NCBI RefSeq assembly: GCF_032854445.1
Contig: NC_088295.1
Coordinates: forward strand, 81,140,644 to 81,204,643
Source: Liolophura sinensis
Lineage: Eukaryota; Mollusca; Polyplacophora; Chitonida; Chitonidae
DNA length: 64,000 nt
Direction: 5' to 3'
Shown one piece after another: positions 11,701 to 42,120 of the stretch (positions are counted from its first letter, which is position 1; each line of letters begins with the position of its first letter). Position numbers and translations under genes: made by a program. The notes under the pieces are model-generated. The model saw only the letters and a program-made list of their open reading frames with translations, was not told the DNA's origin and ran no database searches.

Positions 11701-13425
11701 ATATACACTGCCGTGGAACCCAGTTGTCAATGAAACATATGTTTGTTTACACAGCCACTCAGAACAACACCCGGTGACCTAAAGCCCCTGACTAATGCAC
11801 CTTACCTACAAGATTTGTAAGTTACCGTGCCAACATACATGTACGCAAACATGTGTTGATTATATTATTCATTTGATTCGTGTTTTACGTTGCAAACAAG
11901 TATTGAAAGCCAAACTGAAGTTGAAGTATAGTTGTGAAGGGCAGCAATTGCAGGAATATGCTCTGTGCGTTGTACATGAATTATAACTAAGTTAAATTGT
12001 AATTATATAATTATAATTAAATCATAATTTAACTCAGCGACCCCACGGTGTCTTGCAATTACACTGTCTTGTAATACTGCACCCACTGATAAAATTGGGG
12101 GACGAACAGGAGTTACCAGATAACGCCCCCTAGTGGCAAAATGGGAAACTAAAGTAATTGCTGCACCAGAAAAATCAGCATTTAGGTCCATTTACCTCTC
12201 TGTTACTTATGACGTACTGGTCACTGCCAGGATCCCCGGTGCTCGAAACTATATATGAATCCTGATCCCCAGTCGGAATTTCAAGGTTTAAAATTCACAC
12301 GTTTAAAGGCGAACCAAATGCGATTAAATGATTTTTTCATGCTATAAGGTACATGCATTAATAAAAATATGTTATTATTAAACTATAAATGCTCGGTACC
12401 ATACCGGTACTGCACACAGGTACCTAATCTATAGCTGTACGTATGTGTAAATAATACACACGTGGTTGTTGTTTCACCATTTTCTACTTCGCTGTGAATT
12501 TGGGCTTTGTATTGTGGCATTTGATTGGTCGAATGACGCCCTGCCATGCTTTGTTTGTAAGATGTGATCTGATTGAGTCCAACAATTTGCGGTCAATCCA
12601 TACTGTTAGTCTCGCAAAGCAACCTTTCTCCTTTGCTTTATGTTGGAAACTGTGTGCCTGGAAAATCGACGCTTCTGAAAAAAAAAAAAAAAAGAGAGAG
12701 ACATGCCAGAGGATTTCTACATCGTCACTTGTATATTAATAAAGTAGCTTTGGATTATACATGTACAAGAAGAAGAATTAGGTTAGAAAACCACGTATTT
12801 CTGCATGTTTTTGCGACGTTAATATTCTGTCGTATGTGGCGCACTGACGTATGTGGCCTCCTACAACCATATATATGGTAAAGCTCATTAACTTTTGTAG
12901 TTCAGGTCGAAATGGAACTGTAAGAAGAAAATTAATTATTGCTGAAAACCAGAAAACTGCGTAAGTCGGCAAATACAGAAACCAGATTGAATTGCTTAAA
13001 CAGAAAATTTAAGTCATTCCCTAGTTTCTTTGATCATAGGATCGGGCAGACGTGTCTCGCCGAAATAAATAAATAAATAAGTAAGATAAAATGAAAGAAA
13101 TGTGTACAAAATATGAAGGATTTTCTTTCGTGTGCATGCTTATTTAAAAACTACTTTTTTACCTTACCTCCAACAAAAAATGAGTATTTTTAAGCTGAAA
13201 AAATAACTTTTCAAAAACTTTTAAACTGAAATATATCAGCTTAATTATAATATAACATGTTTTTTTAACAAACGCCTGAGCCTACCACAGCAAGTTGTTG
13301 TGCCAGCATCTGTATGCTGTAATAAACCTGATAATTATCAGTACCTCAGGAACATCCCTGTCATAGGTCACAGGAGCATAACGAGAGACTAATTCAGCTC
13401 ATGAAAAGGTACGAGTGTTAGGCAC
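11701..13425. other. upstream region of SMARCC
   Basis: No gene is recognised. It contains a short A-tract (12679-12693), an AAATAAATAAATAAG run near 13066 and scattered AT-rich DNA. The SMARCC promoter and 5' UTR must lie at its right end, but I see no TATA box placed to mark the start site. Confidence 0.45.
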
Positions 13426-13430
13426 TCAAA

Positions 13431-31716
<18,286 letters not shown>

Positions 31717-32040
31717 CTCATAGGGGTGGTATTTGTCAGGGTCACAGTCTGTACATCGTTGTTTTTGTTGTCTTCAAATCACACCTCACAGGGGAGGTCA
31801 GCATCATGTCCGTACCACACCTACGAGAGGACACCTTACTCACATGCTTCAACTGTCTTAGTACCATTTGTACTTCCTGAGCTTTGTGACATGTTCTCAC
31901 TGTGTTGTTTTGTATGGTAAAGGTAAAGCTGAGTGTAAAGTCTTGTAAGAAGTGTCATGTGTTTGGAAATGAGCTGCTATGGTCATTATAATTTCACAAT
32001 GAAATTTTGGTATCAAACGTGATAATCTGAAGCAGAAGTT

Positions 32041-32046
32041 AATAAA
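32041..32046 (+). terminator. candidate SMARCC poly(A) signal
   Basis: AATAAA 325 bases past the SMARCC stop. A second AATAAA at 32321-32326 is an alternative. No cDNA evidence is available to choose between them. Confidence 0.45.
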
Positions 32047-32642
32047 TCTTGATACTAGCGTCGATCATATGAAAGCAGACCACAGTGGTCAGAGTAACGC
32101 ATTTTTCTACAAACAGGTTTGTCACTAACTGCCCGTCTGATGCTACGCATACAGTAATCCTGCGTATATTTTCTTTTACCAGCGTTTGTCAGGTTATGAA
32201 TTTCTAGATAATTGTTCCCTTCCACATGTATTGTTCTATTTATTGAATCTCTCACAACCTTTTTTCATTTTAATGCCCTTCCCCTGATTGTACATTTCAT
32301 CAGTCATATCTTATGTAAGAAATAAATACATCTGTCACATACAGTTTTTGTCATGTTTCAACACTGAAAGCAAGTTTGGTATAAATTTTATAAATTTACT
32401 CCTCGTGTCCCATAACAGGGAAAGTGATGTAAAGTTAAATGTTAATGGTTGTATCTCAAAATGTCCTACCTGTATTGAGCTCAGGTTTTGCATACATATA
32501 TAGCACAATAACATGAAAGGGATGTTCCAGTGTTATCGCCACCATGTGTTCATTACCATAAATTACAAAATTCATGACCTTACTATTTTTTTTTCTTCAT
32601 TGTATGAGAATTCATTTAGCAGTAAATGTTTTTAGTACTTTT

Positions 32643-32730
32643 ATTTATTGATTGGTGTTTTACACTGTATTCATGAATATTTCACTTACGATGATGGCCA
32701 GCATTATGATGGGAGAAAACCTAGGACGCC
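32643..32730 (-). mobile_element. short 5'-truncated SINE with target duplication
   Basis: Minus orientation: ATTTATTGATTGGTGTTTTA, GAATATTTCACTTACGATG and GGCCAGCATTATGATGGGAG. It is bracketed by AGTACTTTT at 32634-32642 and 32731-32739. The tail's own T-run makes the duplication length uncertain by one or two bases. Confidence 0.8.
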
Positions 32731-32779
32731 AGTACTTTTGTATATTGTGCTGAAGTTATACTTCCATGTCTCCTACGCG

Positions 32780-32903
32780 AATTTATTTATTTGAGTGGTG
32801 TTTTACGCCATACTCAAGAATATTTCACTTATACTATGACGGCCTGATACACATTGCTGTCGGACCTTCCCACATAAGTCCAGAGAGGAAGCCAGCATGA
32901 GTT
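32780..32903 (-). mobile_element. rearranged Meta-type SINE fragment
   Basis: Minus orientation: ATTTATTTATTTGAGTGGTG, CTCAAGAATATTTCACTTAT, then after an internal deletion GACCTTCCCACATAAGTCCA and GAGGAAGCCAGCATGAG. The middle (CAGCATTATGGTGGG-type text) is missing. Confidence 0.8.
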
Positions 32904-32950
32904 TCACACTTCATGCATGAGCTTCTGGTAGCCCTGCTACCAAATCTAAG

Positions 32951-35750
32951 CAAACTTCTTGATGGTGTTTCACAATTGTTAATGAGTTTTCTTAGAGAAA
33001 TTATTTATTTGTTTGTTACTTAACACCGTCATGGCAAGTTACTCATGAACCTTCCTGCTTGACATGGAGATATGCATACTGTAATAATGGAAGACAAGTG
33101 GTCTTGTTCAAATGGCCACACGAGCATCTTCGACCACTTTTAACATCTTGGGCCCCATAAGCAGTTTTCCATTCCAAGGCTTGTTTTACATGGGCTAGTC
33201 CTTGGCCAAAGTGGCTTTTCAGGTATCAATCTACAGGTCACCAGATCTCACTGGTATTTGAAGCCTTCCAACACACCTCGGTGCACTGCCCAAGCGAAGT
33301 CCGTAGCTTTGTACATTTGATTAGTAGATGACGCATAATGCATTGGAAGTATGTTTCATTACCCAAACTATTACGAATATAAGCTGGAAAAAGTTTTATT
33401 AAAAACTAAGATTACACTTGGAAAATGACAAATTCAACGACCACTTCACAATTGGTAAACTTGTCTGTAGTTATATGTATGTGCAACTAGGCATGTACTG
33501 ACTACATTTTTAGATATGGGTAAATCATATCAACAGATCACAAGTGAAAAAAAAAACTGCTGTCTACCAGTGTGATGGAGAGTAACTTTTGACACAAAAC
33601 TGAAATCAGACTTGCACTGGATTCTCCTTGGCAGCCAGAATGACTTTCACAAAACCCAATGTACATGTATATAGCTGTTTCTTTTTGGAATAGCCATCCA
33701 ACAAACCAGAAAACGTGTGAACAAGAACAAATACAAGTATTTTGTAAGCAACACAATACAAATATAAATCTATATACTACATAATTTACTACTTCATTTA
33801 TTAAAGTACTAGTCCAATCCTGTTTCTTGTTGCCCAGTTTTGACACTTGGTGTCTCATTGGCAGACAGAAATCTTTTGAGTTGAGATTTAGTCATCATGA
33901 AGACTTGATGAAGTTACTTCGGTATTAAGAAGGTACATACATGTATATATGTATATACTAGAGGCATACAACTCTCACACACTCTAGTTACAGAGCAATT
34001 AGGACCAGAGGGGAACATGATGAGACATACACTGGAGTACACAATGTGCTTGATTTAGATGTCATGACATTTTTGAAATTGTATAATTTTCTGAGACTAC
34101 CCTGAACAAGCAAATATTCAATTGGAAGCGTAACAATATTCACCCAATTGTTAAGCAGCAAGGTGTGTTACATTAAACACAAGCATAAATACAAATAAGT
34201 ACTTTTATTTTAACATCAGTAAGGCTTTGATTTTTGGAATGGATCTTGAATGGCCTCAGTGTTAAGATAACTCCAAAGAACATACGAGATCAAGAGTTTG
34301 ATATCAGGCACCACATAAAACTGCTCATGACAAACACGCTTTTGTCATAACCTATATTTGATTAAGATGATAACCTGTTCTTCAAATGCTGCTCCATAAT
34401 TACAGCTCAGAACAGCAGTATTTCAGCCAGTGTTTGATTCTTCTATAATATGGATAGGTATAATATACTGGCACAAAAAACTTGGCAAAAATGTATTTCT
34501 GACAACCTGTACATATGCACATAGATAGCAGAAAATAACAAAAGTTGTACAATGACAAGGTGAGGAATTTTTCACATCAGTATGTACACTCATTATTTCA
34601 CTCGATGTCATTTTCTATAACTTGTACGTACAACCTTTAACAGATTGCTTACTATGCATAATGAAGACCCACAAACAGTCTGAATTAATGGACGAGTAGC
34701 ATGATTCAAAAGTTTTTCTGCCATATTCATAGCAGTAACCTAGGATCCGCAATATCTATGCTTTCATGTGATGGCAAGTTTATTGGTGGATGAAGACTTG
34801 GCTTGTTTAATCTTTTACCACTACTTCATTGACCGTAATTTAAACTGATGACCAGAATATTGTGTGTAAATTATCAGCCTCTGAAAATGAGTTGCAACAT
34901 AAGCTATACAAGGCATTAATAACACAGCACTGTGGGAATGAATAAATTACATAACATTCAAAATAGTGAAGTACATGAAACCAAAACACAACAAATGTAA
35001 ATAGCACTTGGGCCACAATCTCAAGTCACTGGTCTACCTACTACAGAGAGTAACATGTTATTGCACCAGATGGGTATTGAGATAACCTGATTGGTCAAAA
35101 TTTTAACTACAGCACCTCTTTTCCGTGAGAGACTGTCTGACATGACATAATGACTTATCTCCCTTTAGTTCTGGGATACCTGTGACGAGTACTGTGTGAA
35201 GAAACCACACTTACTCTGAAAACTTGCTGAACAATCCATACATTGCACAAATTTCAATCTGTACAACAGCTGAATACAACACACCATACTTAGTGATGCA
35301 CAGGTGACATAAATTGTAAAAACTGCAGAAGTAAAACACACAATAACTCTAACAGAGGTACAGTAGTTCTACTTTCCAGGTACAAAGCAAGTGGTACTGC
35401 TTTTACCTGAAGACCTGCTGATTCACTGGCCTTGCACATATCCCTTGTTACAAAGTTGTTCACTTGGGGCGATAGCTGTGAAGTTTACTCTTCAAAGTAA
35501 CCAAAAGCCCAAAATCTAGAATTTATCAAGCAGTTCCTAAGACTAGATGAACCAGCAGTTCTACTTGGTAACAACAATGCCAATGAAGGGATGGCCTCTG
35601 ACAGGAGATATATCATTATGTCATGTTAGGGGACTAGTCAAACAAACTGCTATCATTGGCCAATTCTACTGGCCTCTATGATGATTGACAAAACTAGTCA
35701 ATCAACATGGATGCAGTAAAACTTGCCTATGCAATGTTCTGTACACAGCA
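32951..35750. other. intergenic DNA and LNPK 3' UTR
   Basis: No coding frame is recognised between the convergent SMARCC and LNPK genes. The LNPK 3' UTR (minus strand) must start at 35750. Possible minus-strand poly(A) signals (TTTATT on the plus strand) occur at 34204-34209, 33797-33802 and 33395-33400, so the 3' UTR could be 1.5-2.4 kb long. Nothing in the sequence decides which is used. Confidence 0.5.
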
Positions 35751-38700
35751 TTATGAAATCCTCATCTCTTGCATCAGTGAGGAGACATTTGACTGGCCAT
35801 TGGTATGGTCTGGACAGGACTCCTCTGTTTCAATGTCCTGGCCATTGACATGAATGTCTGGTTTCGACGCAGCAACTGTCTTCGTGTGCTGCTCACTTGG
35901 AGGAGCTGGAACACCATTGGTTATTTCAGAGGCCGGGCCCTCTACTTCCTGTTTTCCTGTACCAGGGGGAGGTAACTGTCCACCATCTTCAATTGCATCT
36001 AGTCTTTCCTTACTCTCCTTTTCATCTTCTGTGTTGTCATCTTCCCCAGACTCAGACTCATCCTCATCACTTTCCCCATCATAGCCACCATCTTCCTCGC
36101 CTTTAGTCAGATCTGCAGCTCCTGATCTCACTGGTTTTGATCCTGTGAAGATGTAGTTTTGCTTTTCTTACTAGTCTGTTATTTTTTTTACAGAAAAACA
36201 GTTAATGTTTGTTCGAGACAATGAATTAGACGATTTTCACAATATATAATATGTTCAAAAAAGACTGAGATTTGGTAGGAAAGCTCAATACATAAAGTAA
36301 TGAAGCCATGAATTTCGTAATTTACATCAATTAATACACACACTTAGCCTTGACAACGGGTGTTCCCTTTTGTGCTTTACATGCATAAAAAACCTCGGCT
36401 GTATACATGACTTACTCTTTTAGGTACCACCATTTTTTGAGATACGTGTACTATCATTTACTATAACGATGCTTTCCCAGTTACTAGACGGCGATGCTGA
36501 CGCAAGCCAACTTTCTGGGTATGACACAGGCTATGCCTGTACTTTGAAATACTACTGTTCTTTATGCTAAAGGCCTACGTGGCCAAGGGGTTTAGCAATC
36601 CAATGCAATGCAATGACCCAGGAGCTTCTCTTCAATGCAGTCGCTGTGAGTTCAAGTCCAGCGCATGCTGGCTCCTCCTCCAGCCATACGTGGGAATGTT
36701 TGCCAGTAACCTGCAGATGGTCGTGGGTATCCTCCAGGCTTCACCCGGTTTCCTCCCACCAGAATGATGATCGTAGAAGTGAAACGTTCTTGAGTATGGC
36801 ATAAAACACCAATCAAATAAATATATCTTTATGCTCAAAATGTGGTAAGGACCACAATTTGCCAAAATAAAAGTTAAGACAAGTTAAGAGCACAGAGTAT
36901 AAATACCTGTAGGAGTGGGTTTTGGAGTAGATTGCTGGAAGGGGCCCTTGGGAAATGGACTACCTGATGGGGCTGGAGAGGTGAAGTCTATTTTTGGTGC
37001 ATATGGTCTCTGCTTACGAGCTGGGTTGAGTTGGTAACAATAGCAGCATCTAAATGCTAAAAAAAAAGAACAAAAAATAGAAATGATCATTCTTTTTGAA
37101 AAAACTGTTCCTGACACTGCTTTGGGACTAGAAGTTAACAAACCTCAAGCTTCCTTGATAAAGCTGTATTGAAGTGCATGCACACCACAAAGGTAAAACC
37201 ATATTGCTGTTCTAGTAACATGCAACTCACAAAAGAAAGTAACTTTATAGTCTTCATCGAAATAAGATGACTGGAAAGCCTTTGCATTAAGAAGGCCACA
37301 AATGATTGGCTACCACCAAGTAGGCCACACCCTAGTGCTTCAGGTTTTATTTCTGACCATGGTAGACAACATCCTTCCCTTCCTGGACTCCTCATAATAA
37401 GTACGGTTCATATTTTTTAGCCTATCTTCAAACAGCACACTTTGACATATTTTGAAGAATGTATACCTCCAAATCTCAAATACATAGATTTCACAAATCC
37501 ATTATATATTTAGAAAATCTATTTTTATGCCTATACAAAAATAATTTCATTGTATACTTTTGATCTTGAATTTTTCCCCTGCCTTTTCCATGAGGAAACC
37601 AGATCATGCTAATTACTCAACATGATACACAGGATAATGAAAAATATGAAACAAATTATAAACCTTGGACGACTAAAACATAAGGCAAGAAATCTCTTTC
37701 AAACTTACTGAGATATTCAAACTCTTCTTTGAGTGCCATTCCATTATGAGAGTGACAGTAGCGACAGATGAGAGCGTAACGGTTCTGGGGACCGTCCCCA
37801 ACAAAGTACTCGACCAGCTTGTCCATTTTACCCCGCTCTCGTGGTAAGACTGGTCTTGGTAAGGGAGGCCCAGGTGGCTGATCTGCAAACAAAAGCCATC
37901 TTACAGACACAATACCAAAGGAACATTAAGAACTTATATATTATATATTCATCATGTCATGATGAATAATTTGACAAATTTAGGCAATATAATCAAATCA
38001 ACACATATTTTCATTTCTGTACAAAATGTGCCAAAAATACCACTACAAGTTGCATTTCCACAAGCAAAAATATGAAAGATTTTGCTTCATATAATTCTGT
38101 TTTCATTTTTTTCAGATTCCACAAAGCTGGTTCTACATGTAACTTTAAGTCAAAATTTTAAATCTGCATTCAAAAACTTTCTAAGAATTTTTAGAAGTTA
38201 AAACTGGTAAAGCTTAGCAAGTATACAGCTGACACACAGCAATTGTAATTTTAACTTTTTGAACCATAGTTTAACTACTGTAATTCTTCGACCTCTTTGC
38301 ATGTTTGCAAGGTGTTTATTCACAGATATTCTGAGGCATTATTCTGTGTTGACTGATAAAATCATACTTTTTGTGAAGCCCTGAAACTGGCCAATTCAAC
38401 CAATGTAATTCTGTTTCCAAAATCTAAATAAGATTGTGCATAAATTGCACTTAAAGTTTCTTTCATTGAGAAAAGGTTCAGGAATTGCAGTACTGGTAAC
38501 TCATTGCAAAACCTCACATTCCAACCCACCTATTCCTTTTACAGGGATGAACAATGTCACTTACTGTATGGACTCATCACTGGCTTGCCATTTCTGCCAG
38601 CAGACATAATCTGGCGAGGCTGCATAGGGGATCCACGACCCTGAGGTAGGCGTGGTGTTGCTGCAGGAGACATGCCACGCCCTCTTCCAGACTGAGGTGA

Positions 38701-41700
38701 TGGACCTCTAAACCCCACAGATCTTTGTCGCAGACCTAAAGTTTTGTAAAATTCAAATCAAACATACAAATAATGATTATAATATAGCCATACATTCCTA
38801 GAAAGAAACTAACCACTGACATTGATTATATAACATGGAAACATTATACATGTATAAAATTCACTCTAGTTCAATCTCTCAGCTGCATCTTATACACTGT
38901 ACTTAGTCACTTTCCAAGCTCATCCTTTGCTTATCATATTCCCACTGCTGTATTATAGGTAGTGAAGTCAGCTCTATCCATCAATTCACATTTGTGTTTT
39001 GAAATGAAAACACAAATGAAAAACTTATTTGTTTATGCTTGACTGATACTGATGAGACAGTGTAACTACAAAATGTGGTAAACAAAGTTTTACCTGATGA
39101 GGCTGGAGTTATCACAGGCTTAGTAACTATCACTGTTTTCTGAAATGGGACAAGCAATAATCTTGTTACATGTTCCATAAGTCAGCATCTCACATTGTTA
39201 TGACTGTTCCATCAGAAAAACTCAATCCATGTTTTCCAGAAAACTAAAAATATTAAAATTCTTGTTTCATCCATATACACGTAACACCATGTATTTCACA
39301 GTGTGCATAAGTAGAGTATATCAGAGTATATACAATGAATGTATTCAAGCACCCAAACTTTCAGTGTTCATCCAGTAGAAAAGTGTCATTTCCTTTTCCA
39401 TCAATCTCGTTTTCAAAATGAGCATGACTTGACATGTTTTGAAACACCTTCCTGCTTGATCTTCAATATTTTCAAAGTCTTAATAAATAAAAGAACAGGG
39501 CTGCAACATTTCCTGTAGCAGTCTAACCAAGTAAACAATTCAAACGGAAGAGTAAGCAGAGATGATAAAGCACAAACTAATGCAGGGACATCTGATAGCA
39601 GCAACATCATTATAATAGCATGTGACCAAGGGCTGAGTGTTCACAGTATTAATTTTGTCAGCCGGTCAGATATGGTGACTTAACTGGTCCACTAGTCTCT
39701 TTTGAACAAGCCAAAATAATGGAGCAAGCTCACTAGTTTAAATAGGTGAAGCATTGATTTGAACCCTGCAATACTGAATAAAGTAACAGCAGATGGTGAG
39801 CATTTGACAGTCAAAAAAACCTGTACATATAGTTTCGCATAAGTCGCTAGTAGGAAAATCACTACAATTCTGTTAGTATGAAAAATATGTGAAACAAAAG
39901 GGCTAAACACAAATGACGCACTTTAATGATAACTTAGTAAACTAGAGTTACTAAATGCAGCTGCTTTCAGCACATGCATCAACTGAGGTTACCACTACTT
40001 GTACACCATTCAGCATGCTCACCTCTACCTTCTTAAATCTATCTGGGTCGTACTTCTCCAGGATCTCCTTAGCCTTTTTATACGTCTCTTTCTCCATGAC
40101 TTCTTCAAGCTGCATGTCAAAACAAAAGGATAAATTTCCAGAGAATATTTCCAACATGTTTCAGAAATTCTCATAATTATTACTGACAGCAGACCTTTTA
40201 TAAATATCCTTAAAAAATATTACTGATGATGAACAGTATGCTGGTAATGGTATATCTCATTTGACAGCTCTGTCAGTAAGAGCTTTCAATGTACCATGAT
40301 GCTCATGCCAGCTACATGAAGGTTACTGAAGTCTTCAGAGTAGATAACTTCTGATCAGGAATACTCCCTCACAACAAACAATTTTTTACTATTAAACACA
40401 ACAGCATTTTTAGAATCATTGTTAGAGAATACATCAATATTGATACATGTATCTTTAAAAAATGATATAAAATACTTACAATTTGCTTCTTCTTGCTCCT
40501 AATCTCTTCCAATTCAATATCTGAAAAAGAACAAAATAGATAGTTTAAAGTTATACTGATTATCATTCAAGGTGTACTTCATTCACCAATTACCTCATAA
40601 AACCCCTTAAAGATTTTCAATGTCTTACCATTTTGGGCAATGCGTTTCACGAAATACCAATGTAGAAACTTCTTCAGTAGCCATACTCTGAAAACAAAAT
40701 TAAATGTTTGAGTCACAGTTTGGTAGTAGTAAAGTAGTAGTCGAAATAACGAAGGGAGAACAACTTTAACAAAGGCAACTCATTCATTATATGTTTACCA
40801 AATGGACATGGTGTATATATTGTTCTGATGTACAACGTTCTGTAGGCAAAGGTACATATACTGAAACATGTGTTTGCGGTCTTAGAAAAAATCATTTATT
40901 CTTCTTTTTCAGTTATACACTCACACACATAACACTGTGCATGCATTTATACACTTACGAAATTGAAGGTACTCAACACAGAAACAGACAGTATTTCAGG
41001 ACAAGCAATTCTAGGAATAAATTAAGTCCACTGTAAAACAACAGAGGCAAAGTCAATTGCTAAGGAATACATATACATACATCACTGGAAAGATTAAGAG
41101 TGGTGTTGAGTAGATTACACGGTCTTTCCAGGTGTCTGGTAAATAGTAAAAGAAAAAAACCAAGGCTGCCAAAATGTAGATGACAATTGAGTACAGAATC
41201 AAGCTGCCAATGTACTGCTTTTTCAGTTGCTGATTCCGCCATCGAAACTTCTGTAGTTCTGTCACTCTCTGAAAAAAAAGTAATGCTGTTTTAGGAAAAA
41301 AAATTTCATGACAATAACAAAAACTATGCAAGTAATGACAAAAATGTAACCTTAAATCTTCTAAATCTGAACATTCATTTTCACGAAACGAACTTGAATA
41401 TGTAGTTAAAATCTGGTCCTAAATCACTAGAAAGCTTGAGCGCATTTGTCCCTTTGCATGGTTTACCTTGTCAATACCATCTAAGATTTCTTCAGTCGTC
41501 TGCTTTTTCTAAAAAAATACAAAAATACAAAAATTCATGTGACAACAATTTAAGGATGGATAAGAATATGTTAACTGCCATTAAATACCATACTTGTGGA
41601 GATATTAATCATTGTAAGTATATAACACACTTTCACAATAAAGCTGGATAAAAAAGGGAAATCTTAATCACACAGTAGCTCAGGTTGCTGTTGTACCTAC

Positions 41701-42086
41701 ATTTATTCTCCATATTTACGTCACCTGACAGATATGCAAACCACGTGTAAGTGTTACCAGGCATGAAATGCTATGAATTAACACACATACATCATGTTTA
41801 TAAACATGTAAAAAATGCACTCCTCTGCAACAACAGATGGATGCGACATGGAAACAAAATGTCACAACTATAGCTCACAGTGGTCACAGGAAAAAAGAAG
41901 TCTTGTGAGGCCGTCATCAGGGTTGAAACAAATATAATAAAACTTCTTCACAGCTAAACAATAGGGTGTCTGATTTACATGCATGTGGCCTCTGTCAAAA
42001 CCGATGTAGTTAGTCAGTTTCATATTGCATTTCATCATGGCAGAAGCCCTAAATGCTGGTTTCAGGATGCTTAAATGTTAGAATCG

Positions 42087-42120
<34 letters not shown>

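Larger units (their letters stand above)
32400..32950 (+). repeat. dispersed repeat split by two SINE insertions; sister copy at 55080-55295
   Basis: Shared landmarks with 55080-55295, though not all in the same order: AACAGGGAAAG-GAT, GTATCT-AAAA, ATTGAGCT-(A)GTTTTGCAT, TACCATAAATTAC-AAATTC, GTGCTGAAGTT or GAGCTGAAGTT, and CTGGTAGCCCTGCTACC or TTGGTAGCCTTGCTACC. In this copy the text is interrupted at 32643-32730 and 32780-32903 by SINE pieces, which explains its greater length. Confidence 0.65.

Noticed and set aside
12494-12881. Overlapping plus-strand frames upstream of SMARCC
   Set aside because: No homology recognised, a lysine run from an A tract, and no splice connection to SMARCC exon 1.
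33001-33360. Possible separate SINE or repeat starting TTATTTATTTGTTTGTTAC
   Set aside because: No second copy in this window to define it and no tRNA-like head seen.
35854-36106. Plus-strand Ser-rich frames over LNPK exon 11
   Set aside because: Antisense shadows of the acidic LNPK tail.
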